Part shown: piece by piece, positions 1 through 10,655 of the stretch
Numbering within the stretch: position 1 is the stretch's first letter
Layout: each line of letters opens with the position of its first letter
Source: Ochotona curzoniae
Lineage: Eukaryota > Chordata > Mammalia > Lagomorpha > Ochotonidae
Direction: 5' to 3'
DNA length: 64,000 bases
NCBI RefSeq assembly: GCF_017591425.1
Contig: NW_024464918.1
Span: forward strand, 25,882,001-25,946,000
Made by a program: the position numbers and the translations under genes
The notes under the pieces: generated by a model
What the model was told of the DNA's origin: nothing
Seen by the model: only the letters and a program-made list of their open reading frames with translations
Database searches by the model: none

Positions 1-403
1 CCCCTCTGAGTCAAGTTCAGGCCTCAATGTCCAATTTTAAAAGTGCCCTTGGAGAAGTTTTGAGATAATAAGCTGGTATATTTTTTCTTTGAGAGTTTAG
101 AATTAACTTTGAAAGTTTCCTTCTACTTAATGCATAAGATATTGGTTGCTAACTTGTGGCAGTGAAATACAAGATTGTAAAAGAAATCAACTTTCTAAAA
201 AATGATCAATTTGTTGAAAGTTAAAAAAATGGAAAAAATTATACAGATGCTACACCAATATACAAAGGTAATGGGGAAATGACTGAAGTTTAGGAATTAC
301 TGATGTCTAATTCACAGGTAGTGAAAGTGAAACATAAAGCCAGGCTGTAAGTATTTCTAACACAGAACTCTTCAGAGACCAGGAGAACATGACAGATAGA
401 GCA
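1..403. other. Unassigned AT-rich sequence
   Basis: No gene, repeat family or splice-like structure recognised. The composition is AT-rich with short A runs, as in old degraded LINE or plain intergenic DNA. Confidence 0.5.
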
Positions 404-692
404 GGGGCTGGTGTTGTGGTGTAGTGGGAGTCTCCCCTCGGAGCACTGTTTTGAATCCTAGCCACTCCACTTCCAACCCAGCTTCCTGATTACACACCCT
501 TGCCATCCATGTGGGAGATCCAAATGAAGCTTCTGGCTTTCGGCTTGGTACTGGCCCAGCCCTGTAGTCATTGTAGCCATGTGAGAAATGAACCAGAGGA
601 TAGAAGTTCTGTATGTGTGTATCTGTGTGTATGATTATATTTGAGTGTATGTCCCTTTAATTCTGCCGTTCAAATAAGTGAATAAAAATCTT
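404..692 (+). mobile_element. Old CSINE copy
   Basis: Starts with the GGGGCTGGTGTTGTGG head of the older lagomorph C-repeat, continues through the 'ccatgtgggagatcc' body and 'aatgaaccagaggatagaag' 3' body, and ends in a CAAATAAGTGAATAAAAATCTT tail signature. It is well diverged and the middle is shortened, so it is an old insertion. No clear target duplication was found. Confidence 0.85.
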
Positions 693-1608
693 GAAGAGAG
701 GCGAAGGCAGGAGCCGTGCATCAAGGATTTTACCACTCAGAGCTTACATGGACCACTCCTTACTCACCCTCCTCAGGAGACTTGGCCAGCCTTCACACAG
801 GACAGGAACAATGAAAGGGCTGTGTGTGCACTGAGTGAGGGGCAGAGCTTCCTAGAGGACAGTTTCATTAAGGTTCCAAACAAGGAAAAAGATATCTCAA
901 ACAAATACATGGCAGAGTGGGCAGGCCCACTCACAGAGGACCACAGAGAGGGCAGGCTTAGAGCCCTTCGCCCACTGACCCACCTCCGACACCACTGAAT
1001 TCACAACTGGACTCACTATCTAGGAGCAGGAAGGACAGAGAGGAAGCAAACTGGTGATGAACTCAGCTGAGCTGTCCCCAAAACACGCTGCTCTTAAGAG
1101 ACTGTCACACTGTGGAAGAAGACATAAAGCCCAGATGGCAATTTTTAGATTTTCAACTTCCTGTACAGAAATCACATTTTCCGGTATGGCCTAATTCTAT
1201 TCAGTGTGTGTGAGAGAGGGGCTGAATGTCATTAACAATGGCCAGGCATGACCATAAAGTCATTAGGCCAGGGCTGGCTCAACAGCTGCCAGGGCTCTGT
1301 AGTCTCGGAGGGGAGGAGCCACGGCTGTGCTGCAGCCAAGTGCTGTGTGGCCTCCAGGGGCCATCACCAATGTTAGCATAAATCTGGATTGACAGCAACA
1401 TCACATTCAATCAAGACCCAGTCTTACAAGAAGAGCCACAGACCTGCTAGAGAAAATGCCAGGATGGTTGGCTCTCAAAGCAAATGGGTGCTTATTTGTA
1501 TTAGAACTTGAATTTGCATGTTGATTTTGTCTTAGCTACAGAGAATGCAACTACAGTTGATAGTTGTGTAGCTCACATCTTCCTGTTTTCAAACTGGGTT
1601 ATCCAACT
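693..1608. other. Unassigned sequence
   Basis: No recognisable gene or repeat. A 106-codon open frame at 678-998 begins inside the tail of the preceding SINE and resembles no known family, so I do not call it a gene. Confidence 0.5.
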
Positions 1609-1632
1609 GTGTGTGTGTGTGTGTGTGTGTGT
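1609..1632. repeat. (GT)n microsatellite, 12 units
   Basis: Uninterrupted GT dinucleotide array read directly from the sequence. Confidence 0.95.
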
Positions 1633-1699
1633 AAATGGTACCTGGGGCAGCAAGGGGTGAAGTGGTTGCTCTAGGAATCCATCCTGGAATCAGTAGATG

Positions 1700-1875
1700 G
1701 TTGGCTCTGCCACGCCCTCTAGCATGAGACCATGCTAAACTGCTTAGTTTCCTAGAGCTTGTCCTATGTAAAATGGGACAAGAGAGGTGCCTGTCTCATA
1801 GGAGTGTCATGAGAATTAAATGAGGTAAACTCTCAGCTTGGAGTCTTATCCACACTAAGTGTCTAAGAAATACAC
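1700..1875 (+). mobile_element. MIR fragment
   Basis: Matches the middle and 3' part of the MIR consensus in order: 'tgcttagtttcct', 'gtaaaatggg', then 'catgagaattaaatgaggtaa'. This is the typical 'cctcatctgtaaaatgggg ... aggattaaatgag' path of a tRNA-derived mammalian interspersed repeat. Confidence 0.75.
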
Positions 1876-2026
1876 GATTATGACTCAGTATGACTAATTT
1901 TTGTGCGAGCCATCTTTGACACCCTCTACCACAGCACAGCAAAGGATGGGAGGAAGAGTTGGCACAGAACTGGAGACAGGACTTGATCACATACCATCCT
2001 TGCAAGATGAAGAGAGAGGAGGGATG

Positions 2027-2345
2027 TATTAGTCATAGTTCTCCAGGGAAACAGGACCCCTAGGACACAGACAGACACAGAAGAGGCAATGTCTCGTGAG
2101 CACTGGCTCTCACAGTCATGGAGGAAGAGAAACCTCAGGAACTATTGCCGATGCAGACCTAGGAGAGTCAGTGGTGTCATTCAGTCTGAGCCCCCAGGCC
2201 TGAGCACAAGGAGTGACAACATTGGAACTCCTAGTCCAAGAAGGTCAGAGTGGGAGGAGGGTAGGGGACGGGGAAGGAAATAAAGAATGGCAGTAGGGGG
2301 CTGCTCTTAAAAATCTTGGATTCCAAAGGTCTATAATTCAGCACT
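2027..2345 (+). mobile_element. Ancient dispersed repeat, family not named
   Basis: Opens with 'gtattagtcatagttctccagg' and then 'aaacaggacc', the start of a common old placental repeat with 'cagtcatggagg' further in. I recognise the pattern but cannot name the family with confidence. It ends at or just before the SINE at 2392. Confidence 0.4.
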
Positions 2346-2391
2346 CTGGTCCTAAGGCAGGAGATGATGGATGCCTGGTCTAAGAGAAACA

Positions 2392-2640
2392 GAGCCTGGT
2401 GCTGTAGCCTAGCAGCTAAAGTCCTTGCCTTGCACGCGCTGGGATCCCATATGGGTACTGGTTCTAATCATGCTGGCCCTGCTTCTTATCTGCACCGCGA
2501 GGGAGACCCAGAAGAGGCTCTGGGCTCCTGGCTTCAGGTTGGCACAGCTCCAGCCATTGTAGCCACTTGGAAAGTGAATCATCGGATGGAAGATCTTCCT
2601 TTCTGTCTCTCCTTCTCTCTGTATATCTGACTTAAATGCA
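2392..2640 (+). mobile_element. CSINE with internal deletion
   Basis: The head 'cttgcacgcgctgggatccc' and the 3' body 'gtgaatcatcggatggaaga' belong to the young SINE family. About 70-90 bases of the centre are missing: the run from 'cccttccagctccctgc' to 'gggaccctgcacc' is replaced by 'cttatctgcacc'. The missing part is bounded by CCTGC-like words in the consensus, suggesting a deletion between short direct repeats. Confidence 0.85.
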
Positions 2641-2702
2641 TATATTTTAGTAATGTGTGACATTCTATATGTCATCTTCATTTATAAAGGTTTGATGTAA
2701 TT

Positions 2703-3010
2703 ATTTTTTTTGTTTGAAAGACACAGTTACAGAGAAAGGAGACAGAGGTCTCCATCTACTGGTTTACTCATGAAAAGGCCATCATGGCCAGGACTGTGCT
2801 AAGCTGAAGCCATCAGCCAGTAGTTTAATCTGGGTCTCCCATGTGGGTAGCAGAGACCCAAGGATTTGAACTATCCCTTCACTGCTTTCCCAGGCAGATT
2901 AGTAGAGAACCAGATTGGAAGTAGAGCAGCTGGGACTCGGACCAGTGCCCATATGGGATATCAGCGTCACAGGCAGCGGCTCAACTTGCTGCACCACAAT
3001 GCTGATGGCC
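2703..3010 (-). mobile_element. Old CSINE, reverse orientation
   Basis: Reads as the reverse complement of the C-repeat: T-rich start, 'gggtctcccatgtgggtagc', 'agcagctgggactcggacca', 'cccatatgggat', ending 'gctgatggcc'. Many substitutions mark it as an older insertion. It is separated from the forward SINE just upstream by about 60 bases. Confidence 0.85.
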
Positions 3011-4211
3011 TATAGAATATATCTGGGATAATACTACATATATACATATGTGATATTGATTTCATTCTCTTATTCCTCTGCCTTCACCAGCTCCCTGCCC
3101 TGTGTGCCCATATGATTCAGAGCTGAAGATAGAAGCTAAAGTCACAATGTAGAGTTTAGGCTTTGGGGGTTCCCCTGGGTGCCCTGGATTGACTACAAGG
3201 GTCTCCCTGTGTCTGAGCACCCTGGGGTAAGGGGACAATGAGCTAGATAACAACCTAGACTGAGTTTCTGGAAAGACCGAAAGGTAGGGATGACCCAAGA
3301 GTGCCATGGCTGCCCTGGGCACTTTTTACCCTTGACTTCCCTGGAATCACAAAGCAAAGCTATGAGGGAGGTACTCCTCTCCACCCACCTGCTCCTTCTG
3401 TTTATCTATGTAATGCTTGGCAACTAGCTCCTGGTCCATCCAGGCTGAGTGGCAAACCAGGGGTCACCAACCAAGAAGTGGCCTCACTTTGGAGGTCAGT
3501 TTCTCCGATCCCTATATTCCCGCCCTGACTCCCTTTCTCTTCCTGGAGGGGTGAGAAGAACTTTTGGTCAAAAATCAATCCTGGGACCAGCCCATTCTGC
3601 GTCAGCTTTTGCTTTCAGTGGGAGACCAGCAAGAGCTGCCTGTGGCCAGAACAATTGCAGTGCCCTACTCTCTGGGAGGGGCAAGTTGTGCTGGGCTGCA
3701 GCAGCATGGGGTGAGGCAAGGGCTGTCGCTTTCTATAGAGCTCTGGGCTGGGACAGTTTTCACCTGTAGACGTTATAGCCCCAAAGTGCTTAGGCAGAGT
3801 GAGCAGGTCTGACGTCAGAACCGTGGCTCAGGACCCTGCCGGACTGCATCCCTTTCTGGTATCACTGCAGGACAGGGAGTGTTGTTTTCTTGTTGGGATG
3901 ATAACAGCTATCTCTTCCTAGGTTACGCACAAGCGGGTGAAGTAGCCAAATGCCACACAGAAAACACATCTGACCTCCACTGCTTTCCCCACTCCCTGGC
4001 CAGCAGGAGCAGTAACCAGTTTTGCTGCAGGGTCCTCCATCGGCTGCCCTCGGAATGCACTCTCCATCCATTCCTACTATTCAGGGCTGTTTCTGGGATT
4101 GAGAAAAGGAGCAGGAGTTCCTGCAAGAGTATTTGTGATTGAATTGTTTCATGCTTGTGAAGTGAGGGCATGGTGAAGAGGAGAGGGACAGACATTGTTT
4201 AAAAAGAAGGA
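3011..4211. other. Unassigned unique-looking sequence
   Basis: No repeat or gene recognised over about 1.2 kb. Several overlapping open frames of up to 106 codons on both strands occur, none with a recognisable domain. The only notable site is the CRE palindrome at 3810. Confidence 0.5.
3810..3817. promoter_or_regulatory. Perfect CRE palindrome TGACGTCA
   Basis: The octamer TGACGTCA is the full CREB/ATF consensus site. It lies in unassigned sequence that is moderately GC-rich. A single octamer can occur by chance, though its CpG makes intact copies rarer in mammalian DNA; function is unproven. Confidence 0.3.
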
Positions 4212-4539
4212 CCTTAGCCCCAGCCCAATGGCTGAACAATTAAATCCTCACCTTGCATCCACCAGCATTCCATATAGGAGCCGGTTCGTGTCCCAGCTGC
4301 TCCACCTCCCATTCAGTTCTCTGCTTGTGGCCTGCAGAAGCAAAGGAAAATGGTCCAAAGCCTTGGGACCCTGCACCTATGTGGGAGACCCAGAAGAAGG
4401 TCCTGGCTTTGTATCTGCTCAGCTCCAGCCACTGTGGGGATGAACCATTTGGGCAATGAACCAGTAGATGGAACATCTTTCTCTCTGTATCTCCTTCTCT
4501 GTAAATCTGATCTGCCTTTCCAATAAAAATATAAATCTT
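4212..4539 (+). mobile_element. CSINE with 10-bp target duplication
   Basis: Complete C-repeat from 'cagcccaatggctgaac' through 'cttgggaccctgcacctatg' to 'tttccaataaaaatataaatctt'. It is flanked by the perfect direct repeat AAAAGAAGGA at 4202-4211 and 4540-4549, which is an L1-type target-site duplication beginning with A residues. Confidence 0.9.
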
Positions 4540-4552
4540 AAAAGAAGGAGAA

Positions 4553-4579
4553 GTTGTTGTTGTTGTTGTTGTTGTTGTT
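4553..4579. repeat. (GTT)n microsatellite, 9 units
   Basis: Nine GTT repeats lie just outside the target duplication of the upstream SINE and immediately before the next SINE. Confidence 0.95.
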
Positions 4580-4582
4580 CTT

Positions 4583-4890
4583 GGGGCTGGTGTGGGGGAA
4601 CAGCCGGGAAAGCTACCATCTACAATACTGGCACCCCATACGGGCACTGATTTGAATCCTGGATGCTCCACTTCCAATCCAGCACCCTGCTAACGTGCCT
4701 GGGAAAGCAGCGGACAATGGCCTAAATATTGAACCCCAAATGAAGCTTCTGGCTTCAACCTGACCCCATGCTGTCTCTTGGGGGATCACTTAAGGATTGA
4801 ATCAGTAGACTGAAAATCTCTCTCTCCACCTCTCCCTCTTCCTCTGTAACTCTTGACATTTAAATAAATAAATACATATTTAAAAATAAA
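4583..4890 (+). mobile_element. Old CSINE
   Basis: Second forward SINE in tandem with the one at 4212. It shows GGGGCTGGTG at the head, 'gcaccccatacgggcactg', 'gctccacttccaatccagc', 'gcctgggaaagcagc', and an AAATAAATAAAT tail. It belongs to an older type than its neighbour. Confidence 0.85.
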
Positions 4891-6204
4891 TTCATACATA
4901 CAAATAGCCTAGAGGGGATTGTGTTCTGGACAAAGGAGTGATTCTAGCAGTAGATGTTCAGGCCACAACGGGCAGAAACACAGCTGGGATCCCTTCAAAT
5001 CATCCCAGAAAGGCTGTAGCAGGGGATTTAACCCTGAGCAACCGTGTGGCAGTGAGCGAGCTTGGGTTACCAGTACATACTAGGTGACACTCTCCAAGGC
5101 TATCCCCTTCTCCTCCATCTGCCTCCCAATTCTAGGCCCTAACAGCCTGCCCCCTGAGGCTTCACCCCAGCAGGGGCTTGTGTGGGATGAGGAAGAGCCA
5201 GCCTCACACAAGATGACTAACTGTTGAGCTTCCGAGGCCCCAGATTCAGACATTTAGTGCTCCAGGATATCTGCACTCTTACCAGGCTCCATTGGCAGCT
5301 GGGAGGCATGGCTGGAGACCCGGGTATCTGCAGGCTCAGGGACCATGGAAATGCTCAGAGGAGGAGCTGGGGAGGGGCGGGCATGGAGGTGAATGACAGA
5401 CACTTGGCATTCTCCGTGGGGTGTTTAGCCAGGCCCTGCTTGCCAAAGCTGCTCACAGTGAATGACTGTGCATGGTGGGCTCCGAAGCAGACCACAGGGC
5501 CTGGCTGAAACCTGCTCAGGACTAACTGCACTGCAGTCTCCAGCTCTTCTTCCTCTCCGGACCTTTCCTTGGGTCCCTTAAGCAGACAGAGCTCGGCAGC
5601 GTAGGCTGAAATCTCACCCTATCACATCCTGCTCTCTTTTGTCAGCAAACATCCCGCAGTTCATCACATTTTGGCACTTGCAGAGGATCCAAACTGCTAA
5701 CACAGATGGGGCATGGGGATCACCTCACTTGCCACTGCCGAGACCGAAGGGCTTCTCTCCTGAGTAGGCAGAGGGCACACAGGGCCACCACTACAAAGGA
5801 TTGAGGATCCTTAGACTGATGAAGGAGAAAGAAGTCCTAGCTTGATTTTTGAGTAGGTTGGCTGGGTGCCTCCCTTTGGGCTTTCCAGAGTGTTCTCAGA
5901 ACCTCCCCAGAGTCAAAGCTTCTTCTACCCAATCATCTTAGTCAGTTCAGCACAATCTGAAGGCTCTTCCCAGCTACTCCTGCTCCCTTTCTTCCTTCTC
6001 TGTCATGAAGATGACATCATTTGAGTAAAATCTCTAAGGCCTCTGAGATCATCTTTCACCTGCTTTTCTAAAGGAATTCCTAACCTCTGAATTGCCAAGC
6101 TAGCATTTCTCATGGGAATGGCAAAGTCACTGGAATTTGCACAGCTTTGAAGGAAGAAACTGAAACAGAAGGTCATGATTTTATCATCTTAAAAACCAAC
6201 AAGT
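4891..6204. other. Unassigned sequence
   Basis: About 1.3 kb with no recognisable gene or repeat. A 94-codon open frame at 5224-5508 has no family resemblance. Confidence 0.5.
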
Positions 6205-6540
6205 GGGCCCGGCAAGGTGGCGCAAGTGGTTAAGGTCCTCGCCTTGCACGCCTGGGATCCCATATGGGTGCTGGTTCTATCCCGGCAGTCCTGCTTCCCT
6301 TCCAGCTCCCTGCCTGTGGCCCGGGAAAGCAGTCGAGGACGGCCCAAAGCTTTGGGACCCTGCACCCGCGTGGGAGACCTGGAAGAGGCTCCTGGCTTCG
6401 GATCGGCATAGTATCGACCGTTGCGCTCACTTGGGGAGTGAATCATCGGATGGAAGATCTTCCTCTCTGTCTCTCCTCTCTGTATATCCACCTTTCCAAT
6501 AAAAACATAATAAAAACAAATCTGTTAAAAAAAAAAAAAA
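6205..6540 (+). mobile_element. Young CSINE, near consensus
   Basis: Full-length copy starting GGGCCCGGC. The pol III A box reads TGGCGCAAGTGG (one extra A) and the B box GGTTCTATCCC, and the 3' end is AATAAAAACATAATAAAAAC plus poly(A). A target duplication of about 13 bp (AAAAACCAACAAG at 6191-6203, AAAAACAACAAG ending at 6547) flanks it, with one base difference. Little divergence suggests recent insertion. Confidence 0.95.
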
Positions 6541-6839
6541 CAACAAGAACTTCCAATTTGTTGTTACCATACTGGAAAAGGATGAACACTCCATACTGAG
6601 AAAGAGGGAAAAGAGAGTAGAGCCTTCCTCAATCTCCTTTGTTGATTTCTTCTTGCCTTATTGGACCTCTGAAAGATGGGCTGTCTTGGCTTCAATTCAT
6701 GGACACTTCCATTCATTAGTGTAATGACTTCCCAGTGGATCTCATGGAGACTTGCGGCTTATAGTGATATCTATATGGTGATGATTCTCAAAGTTATATT
6801 TCAGATCAGCAAAACTAAAAACTCTTGGGTAAGGCCTAT
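6541..6839. other. Unassigned sequence
   Basis: Nothing recognised between the young SINE and the older SINE fragment downstream. Confidence 0.5.
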
Positions 6840-7054
6840 ATTGGAGAACCTGGGTGTGGCCCTGACTCCCTCTTCCTGCTGCTTCGGACCATGGGAGACA
6901 AGTCATTGAGTTTCTGTTACCCATGTGAGAGACACAAATTGAATTTCCAGCTCTAATCTTCAGCCTGTTCCAGCCTTGATCACAGTGGAAAGCTGTGGAA
7001 AGAACCAGCAGATGGAAACTCTCTCTCTGTGCTGCCTCTCAAATAAACAATCTT
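6840..7054 (+). mobile_element. Degenerate CSINE fragment
   Basis: 'tacccatgtgagagacacaa', 'tcttcagcctgttccagcc', 'aaccagcagatggaaactct' and 'caaataaacaatctt' follow the order of an old C-repeat body and tail. The tRNA-like head is not recognisable. Confidence 0.65.
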
Positions 7055-7061
7055 TGCGTTT

Positions 7062-8196
7062 CAGAGCACACTGTCAAAGACAATCTATAGAATGGGAAAA
7101 TATTTAGTTTTATTTTAAAAGATTTATTTTTATTTTAAAGTCACATATACAGACAGGAGGAGAGACAGAGAGGAAAATCTTCCATCTGATGATTCACTCC
7201 CCAAGTGACCACAATGGCTAGAGCTGTGCCAATCCGAAGGTAGGAGCCCAGAGCCTCTTCTGGGTCTCCCTCACGGAGGCAGGGTTCCAAAGCTTTGGGT
7301 CATCCTCGACTGCTTTCCCAGACCACAGGCAGGGAGCTGGATGGGAAGCAGGGCTGCCAGGATTTGAACCAGTGCCCATATGGGATCCTAGTGTGTGAAA
7401 ACCGAGGACTTTAGCTATTAGGCTACAGTGCCAGGCCTGGGAAAAATATTTCAACATCGGTGCTTGTTAGTGAAATGTAAATCAAAATTACAATGAGGTA
7501 TGACTATATAATATGGTTGTAGTACAACAAGGGTCGTTGAGTATCTGGAAACACTGGAACTTTCACACATTGCTGGTGAAAACCTAACATGATCCAGCTG
7601 TTTTAGAGAACAATTTGTCAATTCCTCAGCAGGTGAAGCATGGGGCTACCCTCTGACCCAGCATTCCATTCCTAAGTATGCCCACAGGAACTGAAAACAC
7701 ACGCTCACATCAAAGCCTGTACACAAACCTTTACAGAAGCGCTGATCATCACCACTCAAAGTGGAAACAACCCAAATGTCCATCAGCTGCTGCACAAGCA
7801 GACACAGCATAGCATATCTATACAATGGAATACTATTCTGCCTTAAAAAGCACTGACACTAGGTCTCTTGAAAACATTATGCTCATGAAAGAAGCTAAAT
7901 ATCACAGGATTCTGTTTTTATGAAATGCCCATATTAGACACATTAGTAGGAAGAGAGAGGGTAGATGAGTGAGTGCTAGAGTCTTGAGGGAGAACAGAAC
8001 TAGACACTGACTGCTAACTGGTATGTGACTTGTTAGTAGGTAATGAAAACAGTATAAAATTGGACAATAGTAACTATTGCACAATCAATGTGCAATTCTG
8101 TGAAATACTCAAACCTATCACTTTGTAGGTTTTCCTTCAGAAGAGTAAACTGATGGTATATGAATCACATCTCAATAAGATTGCTATGAAAAAGAA
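7062..8196 (+). mobile_element. Old L1 3' end, interrupted by a SINE
   Basis: Forward 3' part of an L1M-type LINE: the C-terminal ORF2 region and 3' UTR. Landmarks in order are 'tatagaatgggaaaatattt', then after the SINE 'aatgtaaatcaaaattacaa', 'gtggaaacaacccaaatgtc', 'acaatggaatactattctg', 'ttgaaaacattatgct' and 'catctcaataaga' at the end. It is too degenerate to encode protein. The SINE at 7107-7438 splits it, so the LINE is the older element. Confidence 0.85.
7107..7438 (-). mobile_element. CSINE nested in L1, with target duplication
   Basis: Reverse-orientation SINE from 'aaaagatttatttttatttt' to 'ctacagtgccaggcc'. It is flanked by TGGGAAAATATTT (from 7093) and TGGGAAAAATATTT (from 7438), which is L1 sequence duplicated on insertion; the copies differ by one A. 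Confidence 0.9.
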
Positions 8197-9360
8197 GCCA
8201 TAGGAATGTAAAACTGTAATGACATGCTCATAAATGCTGGAAGTCCAAACTGGTGGGTCCTACTACCCACCTGATATTTCCACTGGGATGCCTTGGAGGC
8301 CTTGGCAGCTTCACAGGCCCCCAAGCTGAACTTCTTGAGCCCAGCAGAAATCCTCTTCCCCCAACATCTGCTCCTCCACGGTTTGTCCCACCTCAAACAC
8401 CCTCTCTATACCTTCAGCTGCTTGGATCAAAAAAATCTGAAGGCATTGTCTGTTTTCTTCCTACATCTAGTTTGTCAGTGAATCCTATCCTAACCACAAG
8501 ATGTTTATAGAATGGAGTGACTTCCCACACCAGTCATATCCATCACTCTGGCCACATGGACCTCAGAACAGCTCTCTCAGAACTGCCTACTACCCTGTCA
8601 TAGGTTAAAACTGGCTCCCCTGAATTCCTATGCCAACATTTTAATCTGCAGCACCCAAGAATGCGCCTGGGCTTGCAGACAGGCAGTTTGGAGAGAAAAC
8701 CAAATTAAAATGATTCCTTTGGGGTGGGTTCTGATTCCTTGTGACTGCTGTCCTTATAAAAGAAGATCTGTCCAAACCATAAGACACAGGAGACCATGTA
8801 AGGATGCAGGCAGAGGGAGGTCATCGATGAGCCTGGCACAGAGGCTTCAGGACAAAGTGAACTTGCCATCAACTCCATCTTGGAATGCTGGCACCCAGGG
8901 CTGTGAGCAAACACATTTCTGGTGTTTAAGCCCCACCAGTGTGTGGTATTTTATTAAGAGAGCCAAACACACTTGCTATAGCCTATTTTTCACATAGCAA
9001 CCAGCGAAATCTTTTGACATTATTGCCTCTTGGCTCAACTATGCTGGCCTGTAAGTCCCACTCCTCCTCTGCCCTTATCTCCCCACCATGGCAGTGAATT
9101 GCACAACTCCCAAGGCATCATGAACCTTCCTCTCTTCCTCCCTTTCCCTCCCATCTGCACAGCAGCCATGCCAACCTTTCGGGCATTCCAGACACCAACT
9201 ACCCTCATGCGCTGTGGCCTTTGAATATACCCGGCTCCATTCAGAAGATACCTGTCCATACCAGAGCCTCACTGCCCAGCCCTTCAGTGGGTGCTCAGAG
9301 GTTACCCTCAAGGGTAACCCCCAATTACCTTGTCTAAAATGCCGCACCTCCCCTCAGTCA
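8197..9360. other. Unassigned sequence
   Basis: About 1.2 kb with no recognised gene or repeat; only short open frames of 95 codons or fewer. Confidence 0.5.
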
Positions 9361-9450
9361 CCTTCTTTTAAAAAAAAATACTTGCTTGAAAAAATAATTA
9401 GCAGGAATTATCCAGTGGCTCATTCCCCAGATGGTACAATGGCCAGGTTA
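9361..9450 (-). mobile_element. Possible SINE 3' fragment
   Basis: An A-rich start followed by 'gtggctcattccccagatgg', 'acaatggccagg' and 'agaccagg' resembles the reverse complement of a C-repeat 3' body. The match is short. Confidence 0.35.
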
Positions 9451-9612
9451 GACCAGGTTTCATTGGTCTCCCTTGAATTTTCCTGTGGTTTCATTAGTTT
9501 TCTTTCTTTGATTTTCCTGGCTCTTATTCATCTTATTGAAATACACAGTTGCCCTTCTATATACAAGGATTTTACTTGTGTGAATTCAAACAGCAGCTGG
9601 AAAATATTTGAA

Positions 9613-9911
9613 GGGGCAGTACTGTGGCATAGCAACCTAAGCGCCCAGTGCCAGTATCCCTTATGGGCACCAGTTTCAGTCCAAGAAGATCCATTGCAAT
9701 CAAGTACCCTGTTGGTGGCCTGGGAAGGCAGCTGAGATGGCTCAAGTCCTTGGGCACCTGCACCCATGTAGGAGACCTGGAAGAAGCTCTTGCTTTTAAA
9801 TATGCCCAGTTTTGGCCACTGGGACAATTTAAGGAGTTGGCCAGGAGATGGAATCACTCTTTCTGTCTCTTTTCTCTCTGTAACTTTGCCTTTCAAATAA
9901 AAATAAATAAA

Positions 9912-9954
<43 letters not shown>
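9613..9954 (+). mobile_element. CSINE with CA-repeat tail
   Basis: Forward C-repeat (GGGGCAGTACTGTGG head, 'ggtggcctgggaaggcagc' body, 'tttcaaataaaaataaataa' end) whose tail has become a CA array. Target duplication GAAAATATTTGAA at 9600-9612 and GAAAATACTTGAA at 9955-9967 differ by one base and enclose the CA array, so the array arose within the element's tail. Confidence 0.9.
9913..9954. repeat. (CA)n microsatellite, about 21 units
   Basis: Uninterrupted CA array forming the 3' tail of the SINE and bounded by that SINE's target duplication. Confidence 0.95.
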
Positions 9955-9958
<4 letters not shown>

Positions 9959-10116
9959 ATACTTGAAAAAAAGTCTAGTGAACATGGACAAACTTTTCCC
10001 TTGTTGCTATTTTCTAAACAATTCAACATAACTATTCACATAGCATTACCCTGTAGTAAGTGCTATAATCATCAAGAAATGATTTAAAGCATATGGGTAG
10101 ACATAGGTAGGTCGAT

Positions 10117-10179
10117 TGTAAATGTGCCATTTATTGCTCCTCAGCCTTTTGGCTAAGATCAAGTGTAAATGTGCCATTT
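10117..10179 (+). pseudogene. Truncated U2 snRNA retropseudogene
   Basis: Positions 10133 to about 10167 match the 5' end of U2 snRNA over about 35 bases with three differences, including the exact run CCTTTTGGCTAAGATCAAG. U2 is the spliceosomal snRNA that pairs with the intron branch point. The fragment is flanked by a perfect 16-bp direct repeat, TGTAAATGTGCCATTT, at 10117-10132 and 10164-10179. That identifies a retrotransposed copy made by the L1 machinery from a U2 5' fragment, with no poly(A) tail. It is far too short to be functional. Confidence 0.88.
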
Positions 10180-10360
10180 TTCACCAAGAAGTAACCATCT
10201 CTGAATGTTCTTATCCAAGGTAGGTTCAACAACCAAATCCCACCTTGGATATCTCAATATGACTGTACTACAGGAGGCTTGGAGGCTTTTTGTTTGTTTA
10301 AATCGGTGGGCATTTCTGAAACATGCAATAAATCAAAACAAACTTTAAAACCTGTTTTCA

Positions 10361-10655
10361 CAGGTGCATGTTTGGCACTGTGGTTAAGACATGAGTTGGA
10401 ATGTTTACAACCTGTGTCCGAGCACCTGGCCTTGAGCCCCAGCTCGCTCTGCTTCCGGTTATAGCTTGGTGTTAACACACACCATAGAAAGCAGAAGGAG
10501 ATAGGTTAGTTACTCAGGTCCCTGCCACGCATATGCAAGGCTCAGATTAAGCTCTGGGCTCTTTGCTTCAACCTGTCCCAGCCGAGGCTGCTGTGAGCCT
10601 GTGTGCAACGAATCAGTAGATGGAAGATCTGTTCCTCTCTGTGTCTTTCAAAAAC
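10361..10655 (+). mobile_element. Degenerate CSINE
   Basis: 'ggcactgtggttaagacatg', 'ttcaacctgtcccagcc' and 'cgaatcagtagatggaagatc' follow the C-repeat order; the middle is heavily altered. Confidence 0.7.

Noticed and set aside
6189..6599. Several 64-111 codon frames with shared peptides at 6.2, 15.7, 16.0, 23.1 and 23.6 kb
   Set aside because: They look like a protein family but are translations of the same SINE in different frames.
9913..9954. Regular repeats as possible CRISPR or satellite arrays (here and at 30.46, 32.70 and 42.53 kb)
   Set aside because: Plain dinucleotide microsatellites without spacers; the genome is mammalian.
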